DNA of 64,000 nt, taken from assembly GCF_012641475.1 (NCBI RefSeq), contig NZ_JABAIL010000003.1, forward strand, positions 746,318 through 810,317, written 5' to 3'. The stretch is from Flammeovirga agarivorans (lineage in GTDB: Bacteria > Bacteroidota > Bacteroidia > Cytophagales > Flammeovirgaceae). This document shows positions 1 through 10,100 of the stretch, piece after piece; position 1 is the first letter of the stretch, and each line of letters opens with the position of its first letter. The notes beneath the pieces are model-generated. The model was not told the origin of the DNA. It made no database searches and was given only the letters and a program-made list of their open reading frames with translations. Position numbers and translations under genes: made by a program.

Positions 1-1
1 A

Positions 2-169
2 GGGGCATTTGCTATTACTAAAGCCGGTATCTTTCAAATAATAAATGAATTATGTGAATTATACCCTGGACACCTTGTTTATACTGAAGATGGTGGTTTA
101 AAACAATTACAAATTAAAGAAGACCTAGATAAAGATTCTATCCTTGAGGAGTATTATAATGGAAAATAA
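2..169 (+). CDS. SspB-like DUF4007 protein, C-terminal fragment
   Basis: This is the 3' end of a gene that begins before the window: 55 codons are open from base 2 to the TAA at 167-169. The visible tail, with GLKQLQIKEDL and a closing LEEYYNGK, resembles the end of DUF4007 proteins, the family of the SspB nickase in single-strand DNA phosphorothioation. The call rests mostly on context, because the next two genes are SspC- and SspD-like and the usual order is sspB-sspC-sspD. The stop codon lies 11 bases inside the next gene, so the two are probably translationally coupled. Too little is present to judge catalytic residues. Confidence 0.6.
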   Translation, partial: GAFAITKAGIFQIINELCELYPGHLVYTEDGGLKQLQIKEDLDKDSILEEYYNGK

Positions 170-3100
170 TTTAGTACAAAACACTTTTAATGTATCTACT
201 AATATTCTTAGAGATACTGATGTTGATATCAAATATATTGTTACTCCTAACACAAAAAATATCTTTGATAGAATCATTCAGAATTTTAACTCAGGTGTTA
301 AGTCATTTAATATAATCGGTTCATATGGTACAGGTAAATCAACTTTTGCTTGGGCTTTTGAAAAGAACCTTACAAATAAGATAAATTTCTTTGGTGATCA
401 ATTAAGTTCTTTGCCTGTTGATAGTTTCGAATTTATCAAATTTGTTGGTGAAGCAGCTTCTTTTAAACAGTCGTTTATTCAATATTTTGAATTACCATTA
501 GAAGCTACTGATAAAGAAGTATTTGATGCTTTACGTAAAGTATATGCTAGAGCTAAGAAAAATAACATAGGTCTAATTATACTGGTTGATGAATTTGGCA
601 AGTATTTAGAATATGCAGCTAGTCATAACGCAAGTGAAGAACTCTACTTTATCCAACAGGTTGCTGAATTTTGTAACACTAGAACAAGAAATACAATGTT
701 TATTACAACATTGCATCAGAACTTTTCTAGCTACGCATCAGGACTTACTTTTGAACAAAAACAAGAGTGGGATAAAGTAAAAGGTAGAATTAAAGAATTA
801 GTTTTTAACGAACCTGTTGAACAACTTTTGTTTTTATCAGCTCACCGTTTAAAAGATCGTTTTGAAGGTGATGAAAGTAAAATAAATGAAATTACTAATC
901 TCTTATCGGACCATAAAGTAACAGATAAGAACGATAAGATCAATAGAGATTTAGTTAGAGATATTTATCCTTTAGACTATTTTTCAGCTGAGGTATTAGT
1001 AAAATCTTTACAACGATATGGCCAAAATGAAAGATCATTATTTACATTCCTTGATGTAGATGATTCAAATAGTGTCTATCGTTTTCCAACTTTCAATGTT
1101 CCATTTTATAATTTAGCTAATGTCTATGATTATCTTGCTGATCATTATGAAACAGCATTATGGACAAAGTCTAATCCTAATTTAACAAAGTGGAATATTT
1201 TAAAATATGCTTTAGAAAAAGTTGAAAGTAGGGTTTCTCAGGAGTTTATAAAAAATGCACTAAGTTTAGTAAAAGCTATTGGCTTAGTAAACATTTTTAT
1301 GCATCAAGGGGGTAATGCTAACTATGACTTTTTAATGTCGTATGCAAACCTTTCTTTAGGCATAGATAATGCAGATGAAATTCTTCAAGAGTTAGAAAGA
1401 AAGCATATTATTAGATATGTAAACTATGCTACTCGATATGTTTTTGTTGATGGTACAGATGTAGACATTGAGCAAGAATTATTAAATGCATCTCAAGAAG
1501 TTGATCAAATAGAGGATGTAGTATCTAGGATTAAAGAGTATTTTACATTCTCATACACTTTTGCTAAAGCAGCTCAATATCGAACAGGTACACCGAGAAT
1601 CTTTGAATATGTTATATCTAAAAAGGTTGAATCGGAAATAGTAGCTGAAGGAGAAATTGATGGGTATATTAATTTAGTCTTTAACAAAGATCTTTCAGTA
1701 CAAGAACTGAAGAAAGTGACAAAAATAGAGAATTCAAATACTGTTTTTGTCTGGTATAAAGATACTTTTGAGATATTAAATACACTGTATGAGCTAGATA
1801 AATTAAAGTACCTTAGAAAGAAACATTCTGATGACTTAGTTGCTGTAAGAGAACTTGATGATCGTTCTATTGTTGAGCTACAAAAATTGAATTCACAAGT
1901 AAAAGAAGGGTTATACAGCAATGAAAAAACTATTTGGTTCTATAATGGAAAACAAAGAGATATAAACTCTTTGAGAACTTCAAATAGTTTACTTTCAGAA
2001 GTTATCAATACTATCTATTCTCAGACACCAGTACTAAGAAATGATCTGTTTAATAAGCATAAGATTAGTGCTGCAATTGCTACAGCTAAGATTAAGTTAA
2101 TTGATGCATTTATTGAGAATCAAGGTGTAGAATTATTAGGGTTTCCTGTTGAAAAATTTCCTCCCGAGAAATCAATTTTTATGTCTTTATTATACAACAC
2201 AGGTTTGTATAATAAAAATAGTCATATAATTGAAATACCTAAGAAAGATTCTCCATTATATGGTCTTTGGAAATTCTCAATCGAATTTTTAGAGGATGCA
2301 AAAAATGAAAGATTACCTTTAACGGAATTTATTGATAGGCTGAAATCAAAACCATTTAAACTAAAACAAGGTTTTATTGATTTTTGGTTACCTGTTTTCT
2401 TAATTCTTAATAAAGATAAGTATGCCTTTTTCAATGAAGGGGGATATGTACCTGTAATTGATAGAAGGTTATTGGACCTTGTTTATAAAGACCCTAGAAA
2501 ATATGCTATTAAAGCTTTTGATTTCTCAGGTGATCGATTAGATGTCTTTAATTTATATAGAGGTATTATTAATTCAGAAGAAGTTGATAACAATCCAACA
2601 TCAGAATTAATGATTAATACTTTTGTTCCATTAATTCAGCTTTATAGAAAATTACCAGAATTAACAAGAAATACACAAGCTCTATCATCACCTACCAAAA
2701 GATTCAGAGATGCAATTTCAACTGCAAAAGATCCTGAATCTGCTCTTTTTGTCACAATACCAGAAGCGTTTGATTTTGATGCAAATACATTAATTAAAGA
2801 AGGTAAAGGTGATAAGTTTACAGAGAAGGTTTCTAATGCTATTCAAGAGTTAATTAACTTTGAAAAGAGTCAACTAAAGAAATTTGAAGAGAACTTTTTA
2901 TCTACTTTAGGTTTTAAAAATATTCAATACCCACAATACAGAGAGTTATTTGAAAGTAGGTATACACAAATTGATTTACAGAGAATCAAAAATGATAACC
3001 GACTTTTTAATTTCTATAAGTATGGCATACAACCATTAGATTTTGCTCAAGACTACCTTTCAAGATTAATGGGATTATTATTAGGTAAAAATATTAAATC

Positions 3101-3410
3101 AGCGTCAGATAAAGATTTAGAAAATCTACCAACGACTCTACCTAAATTAATAACCAAATTAGACCAATTAGTAGTTGTACATAAATCTTTGGGTAATGTA
3201 TCTAATAATGAAGAGATTTATAATGTAATGATTACTAGAGAAGATGGTTCTAGTGAAAATGAAAACATTATTATTTCAAACTCACAAAGTCAAGAATTAG
3301 AGGAAAACCGTAATGAGATTAAATCAATTATTGATAAATCTAATTTATCTCTTAAATTACGTAAAGCCCTATTAGCTCAACTTTTAAATGAGACATTAAA
3401 TAATGAGTAA
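159..3410 (+). CDS. sspC: SspC-like P-loop ATPase of DNA phosphorothioation
   Basis: This is a large cytoplasmic ATPase of 1083 residues. A Walker A motif, GSYGTGKST, lies at about residues 54-62 and a Walker B, LIILVDE, at about 139-145. The rest has no membrane segment and reads as an alpha-helical regulatory body. Flanked by an SspB-like tail and an SspD-like sulfurtransferase, it fits SspC, the ATPase that works with SspB and SspD to place phosphorothioate on one DNA strand. I chose ATG 159, preceded by GAGGAG at 146-151, over an in-frame TTG at 144. It overlaps the upstream stop by 11 bases and the next start by 8. A BREX BrxC-type ATPase is a weaker alternative, since no other BREX gene is present. 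Confidence 0.7.
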   Translation: MENNLVQNTFNVSTNILRDTDVDIKYIVTPNTKNIFDRIIQNFNSGVKSFNIIGSYGTGKSTFAWAFEKNLTNKINFFGDQLSSLPVDSFEFIKFVGEAASFKQSFIQYFELPLEATDKEVFDALRKVYARAKKNNIGLIILVDEFGKYLEYAASHNASEELYFIQQVAEFCNTRTRNTMFITTLHQNFSSYASGLTFEQKQEWDKVKGRIKELVFNEPVEQLLFLSAHRLKDRFEGDESKINEITNLLSDHKVTDKNDKINRDLVRDIYPLDYFSAEVLVKSLQRYGQNERSLFTFLDVDDSNSVYRFPTFNVPFYNLANVYDYLADHYETALWTKSNPNLTKWNILKYALEKVESRVSQEFIKNALSLVKAIGLVNIFMHQGGNANYDFLMSYANLSLGIDNADEILQELERKHIIRYVNYATRYVFVDGTDVDIEQELLNASQEVDQIEDVVSRIKEYFTFSYTFAKAAQYRTGTPRIFEYVISKKVESEIVAEGEIDGYINLVFNKDLSVQELKKVTKIENSNTVFVWYKDTFEILNTLYELDKLKYLRKKHSDDLVAVRELDDRSIVELQKLNSQVKEGLYSNEKTIWFYNGKQRDINSLRTSNSLLSEVINTIYSQTPVLRNDLFNKHKISAAIATAKIKLIDAFIENQGVELLGFPVEKFPPEKSIFMSLLYNTGLYNKNSHIIEIPKKDSPLYGLWKFSIEFLEDAKNERLPLTEFIDRLKSKPFKLKQGFIDFWLPVFLILNKDKYAFFNEGGYVPVIDRRLLDLVYKDPRKYAIKAFDFSGDRLDVFNLYRGIINSEEVDNNPTSELMINTFVPLIQLYRKLPELTRNTQALSSPTKRFRDAISTAKDPESALFVTIPEAFDFDANTLIKEGKGDKFTEKVSNAIQELINFEKSQLKKFEENFLSTLGFKNIQYPQYRELFESRYTQIDLQRIKNDNRLFNFYKYGIQPLDFAQDYLSRLMGLLLGKNIKSASDKDLENLPTTLPKLITKLDQLVVVHKSLGNVSNNEEIYNVMITREDGSSENENIIISNSQSQELEENRNEIKSIIDKSNLSLKLRKALLAQLLNETLNNE

Positions 3411-4578
3411 TGTAAGACATTTATTGGGGATATCAGGCGGAAAGGATAGTGCTGCTTTGGCAATATACCTGAATAAGCTTTACCCAAAATTAGACATGCA
3501 ATATTATACTTGTGATACCGGTAGGGAATTACAAGAAACATATAAATTGATAGATCAATTACAAATTGAATTGAATAAGGATATTCTTCAATTAGATTCT
3601 GTTGACCTCTCAAATCAAAACCTTGAAAGTGCTTTTGATTATTTCTTAGCCCAATATGGTGGTTTGCTACCCGCTCAAAATATGAGATGGTGTACAAAAA
3701 AAATGAAGCTTGATCCATTTGAAAATTGGATTGGTGATGTACCAACTATCTCTTATGTTGGTATCAGGGGTGATGAAGATCGTGAAGGGTATATTTCTAC
3801 AAAACCGAATATTCAATCTATTTTTCCTTTTAGAAAAAATATTTGGAGTGAAGATGTTATCAAAAGAGTACTTGATGCTAAAAATGAAGAGCAAATTTTA
3901 GAGTACTACCCAAAGTATCTTGAAGGGACTAAATTGGAGAAAGCGGTAAAGACTTTTAAAAAGAAATTGAATTTCGCTTTTTCAAAGAAACAAAAGGTCG
4001 AAGCTCTTTTAAATATTGATATCAAAGCATTTAATAAAGTAGTTTTTGATTATCTAAAGACTACAGAGCTTCCTGTTGGACAATTGGATGAATTTCCTTT
4101 AGTTGAGAATAATGAAATTCTTGTAAGAAATGACATATTCCAATTAATAGAGGAAAGTGCGGTTGATTTGCCTGGTTATTATAAACCTCTAGATTATGTA
4201 GTTGATGGTGAAAAAGGAAAATACTTCAGAAGTAGATCAGGATGTTTCTTTTGTTTCTATCAACAAAAAATTGAGTGGGTATGGTTATTAGAAAATCACC
4301 CCAAGCTTTTTGAAAAGGCAAAATCTTACGAAAAAGAAGGGTACTCTTGGATTGAAGGAGAAACACTTGATGATCTAGCAAAACCTGAAAGGGTAGAGGC
4401 GATTAAAAGAGAACACCTTAAACGTAAAAAAAGAGCTTATGAAAAGCTCTATAAAAGTACAGATTGGCAAGATGCTGTACTTGGTGAAGATAACAAGCGT
4501 AGCACAACATCTAACGCTAGTTGGTTAGATGAGCTTTCTGATGCAGAAGGCGATGGTTGTGCTAGTTGTTTTATATAA
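3403..4578 (+). CDS. sspD: SspD/DndC-like PP-loop sulfurtransferase (PAPS reductase family)
   Basis: This protein of 391 residues begins with a PP-loop ATP pyrophosphatase motif, SGGKDS, at residues 11-16. It has the PAPS-reductase-type DTGRE segment at 38-42 and MRWCTKKMK with Cys97. Two cysteine pairs follow late in the protein, Cys281/Cys284 (GCFFC) and Cys386/Cys389 (CASC) four residues before the end, as expected for an Fe-S cluster in the DndC/SspD group. Members of that group activate the DNA backbone with ATP and transfer sulfur. About 110 residues (150-260) separate the PP-loop core from the first pair, longer than in plain PAPS reductases. The start overlaps the upstream stop as ATGAGTAA, and a terminator lies directly downstream. 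Confidence 0.8.
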   Translation: MSNVRHLLGISGGKDSAALAIYLNKLYPKLDMQYYTCDTGRELQETYKLIDQLQIELNKDILQLDSVDLSNQNLESAFDYFLAQYGGLLPAQNMRWCTKKMKLDPFENWIGDVPTISYVGIRGDEDREGYISTKPNIQSIFPFRKNIWSEDVIKRVLDAKNEEQILEYYPKYLEGTKLEKAVKTFKKKLNFAFSKKQKVEALLNIDIKAFNKVVFDYLKTTELPVGQLDEFPLVENNEILVRNDIFQLIEESAVDLPGYYKPLDYVVDGEKGKYFRSRSGCFFCFYQQKIEWVWLLENHPKLFEKAKSYEKEGYSWIEGETLDDLAKPERVEAIKREHLKRKKRAYEKLYKSTDWQDAVLGEDNKRSTTSNASWLDELSDAEGDGCASCFI

Positions 4579-4610
4579 AATTTAGCCTCAGATAATGAGG
4601 CTAAATTTTT
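4577..4610. terminator. Bidirectional terminator between convergent PT arms
   Basis: A perfect hairpin pairs AAATTTAGCCTCA with TGAGGCTAAATTT around a GATAA loop, with T-rich sequence on the right and A-rich on the left. It can stop transcription from both sides. It lies exactly between the stop of the sspD-like gene and the stop of the sspE-like gene on the other strand. Confidence 0.85.
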
Positions 4611-7166
4611 CTATTTTATTTTATCACTTAGGCATTTAGTTGTGTTAAGCGTAGAAGTACTATAATCTTCTGAATTGTTAAAAACGCTCAAAGAATTAAT
4701 AAATATATCTTTAGATTTTAGAATCTTTATTTTCTCTTTACTAAGTTCTCCAACTTCTATAAAGTTATTTCCATTTTTATTTTTTTTACCAATCAAATAT
4801 TCTAAGTCTAAATTATCAAAAGTAAATGATTGAGTTATATCCATATTGTCTTTACCTTCAATTGGTATTTTAAGTAATCTATCTTTGCCTTTACCCGTTA
4901 AAGAGATTTTTTCATAATCAACCTTAAATTTATTTTTCTTAAAAAAGATATCTAAGTTGTGTTTTACAATTTTACGATTTAAAAATAATTGACTATCCCA
5001 TAAATATGAGATTTTTTTGAAAAATTCTTGGTTACCTGCTTTTCCATTATGCAGTTTCTTTAAAATTGTTAGGTTACCAGGAAAACCCTTTAATGATTTA
5101 TTTTTACTTTGAGGGTATATATGCTCTACTTGTGGCTCTAATTCCCCTTCATCACAAATAATATTAAAATCTGGTTTTAGTTTATTGAAGTCATTATCGT
5201 TATTAAATCTAAGGAAACCTTCGTGTAATATACTAATTATACGCCCAAGTTCACCTCTAGAATAAAAGTCGATATCACTATCGATGAAAGCTCTTTCAAT
5301 TTTAGAATCTTGGTCATCTTTTAGTTCAAAACATTCTTTAATTTTACTTTCTAACTCGTAAAAATTATCCTTTGCACTAAGAAGTTCTTCGAATTTTGGA
5401 ACTAAACCTTTTGTGTTTTCAGTTACAGTATACCTAACTAAATAAAATAATAAACTATTGATTAAAGATAGTCTGCCTTCAAAATTAACATTATCATTAC
5501 TTAAATTAATAATACGAACTAATACAGGATATAAAGTTTTATTTTTTCTAGCATATCTACTTAATACATGAAGTGATGCTGAATAATTTGAGCTTATAAT
5601 ACCATCGTTTATTGAATTGATATTTTCAAGAAACTCGTTAAATTCTTCAATGAATTTGATAGGGTCGTCATCAAGGTTCTTTATTACCTTTTGATAGGAT
5701 CTATATAAGTCTGCTTTAGAATATTTCTTAAGATGAAATGATAAGAAAAATTTAATAGCATCATCAGTTTTAAAGTTTAATAACTGATTTTTCTTTATCA
5801 AATCAATCTGAAACTGATTAATCTGATCATCTATATCCTTACCTTTTAATAATAAGTCACTATTAATGATGTCAATTACATTTAAACCTTGTCCAGTACT
5901 ATTAATACTTTTGAATGCAGATAAGGCGGAATCTATAGCTGTATTTCTATCACTTGAAGTAATTTTAACACTTGAAAATTGACAGTTTTCTAATCCTTTT
6001 TTAATAGCATCAATAAAATAATCATCATATGAGTAATCATTAATATTTTCTTCTATGAAATTTTCATCATTTTCAAGATTATCAGGATGTTTGATGAAAT
6101 ATTCTTTATAAGTGTTGTGTTTATGTGCTATATTATTAAGAATAATATTTAAATTATTTTTAATAGTATAGAAAGGATCTTTCTTATTTGTTTTGAAGAA
6201 TTTAAGAGTTTTTTCTTCGTCAAACACGATGAAAAACTGAAGAATACGATATAAGAATTTTGAATCATTAAACTTAGCGATATTTCGGTCTGATGGTGTT
6301 TTGTTTGAATTGAAGTACTCTTTTTTACAATTTATCAGTGATTCATTGAATGCCTGTTCAATTTCTGAATTACATAAATTATCAAAGAACTCATCTTCTA
6401 AAATATTTTTTTTGTAAATTTTATTTGCCTTACACAAGAAAATACAATTTACAAGTGAGAATATTTTTTTCTCCTCGATAGAAGAATTAGATTTTTTTAT
6501 TAATTCAATATTATCTAAAAAAGTAGAATTTACATCACTTGATTTGTCAAAATTAGATGAAATATCATTAAAGGTTTTTTCATCTAATTTTGAATGTTTA
6601 GATAGATTATTATACTCTTCGTCCTTCGATAATATTTTTAAAATGTTAAAAATATATTCTGGAGTAATTTCTTTATATGATAAAACATCTTTTCGGAGAA
6701 GTCTATTTACCTTGAAACTATTGCTATCATTTTTGATGGAACTTAAATAAACATTTTCTGTTTTATCTAGATTTAGATTCTTGTATTTATCAAGGTTTAA
6801 TAGTCTTATTTTTTCTTTTTTGATGCTAAAATGACTAGAGTTAAATAACTGTTCTAATATATAAAATAAAAGAAAAGTAGAGATACTTCTTTGCTGACCA
6901 TCTATTATTTCGACTCGTTTATTATTAGTCTCAATAACAACCATTGAGTTAAAAAAATGGCTATTACTGTAATTGTTCCCTTCAACTACATTGAAAATAT
7001 CATTAATGAAGTCTTGTAAAACCTCATCATTCCATTCGTATTTTCTTTGAAACTTTGGGATTTCTACATTTGTTTCATTATAAATTTTTCTTAAATCATA
7101 TAAGTTTTTTACCTCATTTTGTATTTGAGGTGTATTTGCTTCACTAATTGAGTTTATTAATTTCAT
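4611..7166 (-). CDS. sspE: SspE-like DUF262 and HNH (DUF1524) restriction protein
   Basis: This 851-residue protein has an N-terminal DUF262 domain, with IPKFQRKYEW at 36-45 and the signature DGQQR at 89-93. A C-terminal DUF1524 HNH-type nuclease core shows VEHIYPQ at about 680 and PGNLT about 17 residues later. This two-domain design matches SspE, which senses phosphorothioate DNA, uses NTP and nicks unmodified invading DNA. About 135 further residues follow the HNH core and I could not assign them. I chose ATG 7166, just past the dptH-like stop at 7171-7173. A start at 7232 would place 22 unlikely residues inside dptH. It is probably the last gene of the dptFGH operon. A GmrSD-type type IV enzyme shares these domains, but the PT genes around it favour SspE. 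Confidence 0.75.
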   Translation of the reverse strand: MKLINSISEANTPQIQNEVKNLYDLRKIYNETNVEIPKFQRKYEWNDEVLQDFINDIFNVVEGNNYSNSHFFNSMVVIETNNKRVEIIDGQQRSISTFLLFYILEQLFNSSHFSIKKEKIRLLNLDKYKNLNLDKTENVYLSSIKNDSNSFKVNRLLRKDVLSYKEITPEYIFNILKILSKDEEYNNLSKHSKLDEKTFNDISSNFDKSSDVNSTFLDNIELIKKSNSSIEEKKIFSLVNCIFLCKANKIYKKNILEDEFFDNLCNSEIEQAFNESLINCKKEYFNSNKTPSDRNIAKFNDSKFLYRILQFFIVFDEEKTLKFFKTNKKDPFYTIKNNLNIILNNIAHKHNTYKEYFIKHPDNLENDENFIEENINDYSYDDYFIDAIKKGLENCQFSSVKITSSDRNTAIDSALSAFKSINSTGQGLNVIDIINSDLLLKGKDIDDQINQFQIDLIKKNQLLNFKTDDAIKFFLSFHLKKYSKADLYRSYQKVIKNLDDDPIKFIEEFNEFLENINSINDGIISSNYSASLHVLSRYARKNKTLYPVLVRIINLSNDNVNFEGRLSLINSLLFYLVRYTVTENTKGLVPKFEELLSAKDNFYELESKIKECFELKDDQDSKIERAFIDSDIDFYSRGELGRIISILHEGFLRFNNDNDFNKLKPDFNIICDEGELEPQVEHIYPQSKNKSLKGFPGNLTILKKLHNGKAGNQEFFKKISYLWDSQLFLNRKIVKHNLDIFFKKNKFKVDYEKISLTGKGKDRLLKIPIEGKDNMDITQSFTFDNLDLEYLIGKKNKNGNNFIEVGELSKEKIKILKSKDIFINSLSVFNNSEDYSTSTLNTTKCLSDKIK

Positions 7167-7170
7167 GTTA

Positions 7171-10100
7171 TTAATTGTTATTCCACTCCCAAAATGCCTT
7201 ATCTCTAATTTTAATTGGTGCACTACCAGCATTATTTACAATACTATAGTGTTTTTCAAGTCCTTTAATTACACCAATTAAGTCATCTCTATCATTACGA
7301 CTTGGCAGATCGAAAAGTGATGATACTTCTTTGTCTTTTATTTCGTTTACTCTATGTATAATCCAAGTAAGGATATAGTTTGAATACTCATTGTCACCTG
7401 TAGAGAAGTGATTTAAGAATTGAGTAGATAAAATTGTTCCTACGCCATATTCTCTACCTTCTTTAAGTATCTTTCTTAGTGATTCGAAGTTTTTACTAAG
7501 GAAATTATCAGCCTCATCCACTAAAATCATTTTGTTTAGTTGTCTGAAATTTCCATCAATTTTACTGTGACCTCTGTTTTGCATTTGAGAGTAGAATTGA
7601 TCTAGAGTAATTGCCACAACTAAGTTTTGAATTTGTGGGCTATAACCACTTAAATTGATTACTGTAACACCATCAATCAAATCAAATAGAGGAGTTGCAT
7701 TTTTACCATTTGGTTCGAAAATTTCGTAATCATAAAGCTCCTTTAAAGCTGCATTTAAACTGTCTTGTGCAAAATCTTCATGCTCCTCAAAAATACGGTA
7801 TACATCATGTAGAGTAGGAGAAGGTTGTTCCCAAGTATCTCTTCTATGTTTTATGATTCCCTTATTTTCATACGCTTGCATTAAAAGTTCTTTTAAGAAA
7901 CTTCTTTGCTTATTGCCTAAATTGTAAGCAGTAGATATTGTATTTTCAAGAGCACTTGCTGTATGTAAAGGTAACATTGGTTTTGTGGTACTTCCTACAG
8001 CTAGTGCTAATGGATTATAAGGTAAATGGTACAATTCGTATACCTTAGCATCTGTGGGTTTAGTAAAATCTTCTTTGATATAATCACCCTTATAATCAAA
8101 GATTAAGATGCCAATTTTTTTACCATCAACGTTTTGTTCAGCATTTTTACTCAATTGTAAAATCATAGATTTAGTGAATTGAGTTTTACCTGTACCCATT
8201 GTTCCAATGATACCAGTGTTAGTATGCATTACTTTATCAGTAGATGTTGGATACCAATAAAGTTCTTCTTTGGTATTACTTTTTGTACCAAATAAAATTT
8301 TCATTGGTTCTGTAATTATAGGTTCTTCAACTAATGTAGGTGAAGGTGTAGATTCATTATCATTTGTTTCTTTTTCTACATAATCACTAGTTGAAGTAGT
8401 TTCTATATCGTGTTCCTCAAAGCCAGAAAGGTTTTTATCAATAGAATATGCTTTTCTAAGAAGTGTACAATGAATAGAACAATCTCCTTCATCATCATGG
8501 TACCTTTCAATTAGATCATCCATTGTTGTTTTTAGATCATTTAGACCATCAGATTCCAATAATTCAATAATTAAGGCATCATCATCTAATTTGATTGACC
8601 TAGCTTGGAACGAATCATTAGCTTTAAATGATAAAACGGAATATTTACCGACTATCTCATTAATATTCTGACTGATTATAAATTCATCATTATAAAGCTT
8701 ACCTTTTAGCTCGTGTAGGTTTTTCCACTTTTCATTATAATCTTCCCATACCTGATAAAGTCTTAATTTATCAGCAATAGTGATGATTTGTTTAGCAAAG
8801 AAGTTTCGATAGACTTTATTTTTGAAGTTGTCACCACCTAAAACTTCTTCAAAAAACTCAGCAGTCTTTGCTCCTTGTTTTAATGCTTTATTCTCTTGAT
8901 TAGTCTTTCCAATTTTCACTTCAACGGGATGGAAGTATAGTTCAATACCATTTGAAGTTTCTTCTACACCAACCATTAATAAATCATCGCTATACATTCC
9001 TGACTTCCCATGACTTTTTACAGACATCAAACTGTTTTGAGGCAGGGCAACACTACCAGATACTCTTAAGATTTCTTCTAATGACATTGGTACCCAAGTG
9101 ATACTTGGGTGTTCTAAAATAGCCATCATTTCTTTTACAGCACTTAGGACACTAATTTTTTCTTTGTCCATTTGATACCTTTGGTTGTGTGCTGCAATTT
9201 TTAGGAGCCAATCTCCATTAATAGCATTGAACATATTGATGATAGGAATAGTATCATCTTCATTAACCTCTAATTGATTTTTCTTTAGATAGTTAAGAAT
9301 AACATCTCTATATTGTTCCCATTTCTTAGTTACTGTAATAGCATCATAGCCACTATTAGAGGTGTAAAGATCACTGTAATGTATTATTACTACACTATTG
9401 TCCTCTTTAAAGAATGATAGATCTACCTTTGGGTCAATAAACGTTGTCCATTGAGAGCTTTCATAGATTTTTTCTAACTCACCCTTAACCTCTTTATCTA
9501 TTGTTAGTGCAATTGTTTTATTAAACTCTAACTTATTTGGGCTATTTAGAACATTAGCCACTTGATTATAAGATGTACTCAGTTTTGAAATTGAGTTCTC
9601 TTTTGGTCCTTTTTTAGTTCCGTAACTTGACCAGTATGCGCCTCCATCGTAAGCTGTTGCAGTTTCAGATAATACCCCTCCTAAACTTAAACCACTATCC
9701 ATTTTATCCATCTCATTGTGTGCGTAACTAACATCACTAAGATTGCCTTCATCATGAATAAATTGATAGAATGAGATATGAGCATACTCGTAAGTATCAC
9801 TTTTCTTCTTAGTAAAGAAATTTACTTTATTATGATATAGTTTTAAAAGTTCGTAAGCATCAATCTTTTTCTGTGATGAGAATAAATCGATACCAAATAC
9901 ACTCTTTATCTGTTCAGGGTTATCATATTTAGATAATTGCTCAAATTTCGTAATATAATCGTCAGAACCATAAATAGTGAAATCGATAGGTGAAATATCT
10001 TCAGGTGTTTTATTTCTTTTTGAAATTAAGAAATTGAAGTATCTAAATATACCTAGTAAAATCTCAGAACAATCTCCTTGATTTATTAGATTTACTTTAA

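Noticed and set aside
159-3410. BREX BrxC-type ATPase
   Set aside because: No PglX, PglZ or other BREX gene is present; the neighbours are SspB/SspD-like.
4611-7166. GmrSD type IV restriction enzyme
   Set aside because: Shares DUF262 and DUF1524 domains, but the operon with dptFGH and the facing sspCD genes favour SspE.
7167-7232. SspE start at 7232
   Set aside because: Would add 22 non-family residues, overlapping dptH; ATG 7166 fits the domain start.
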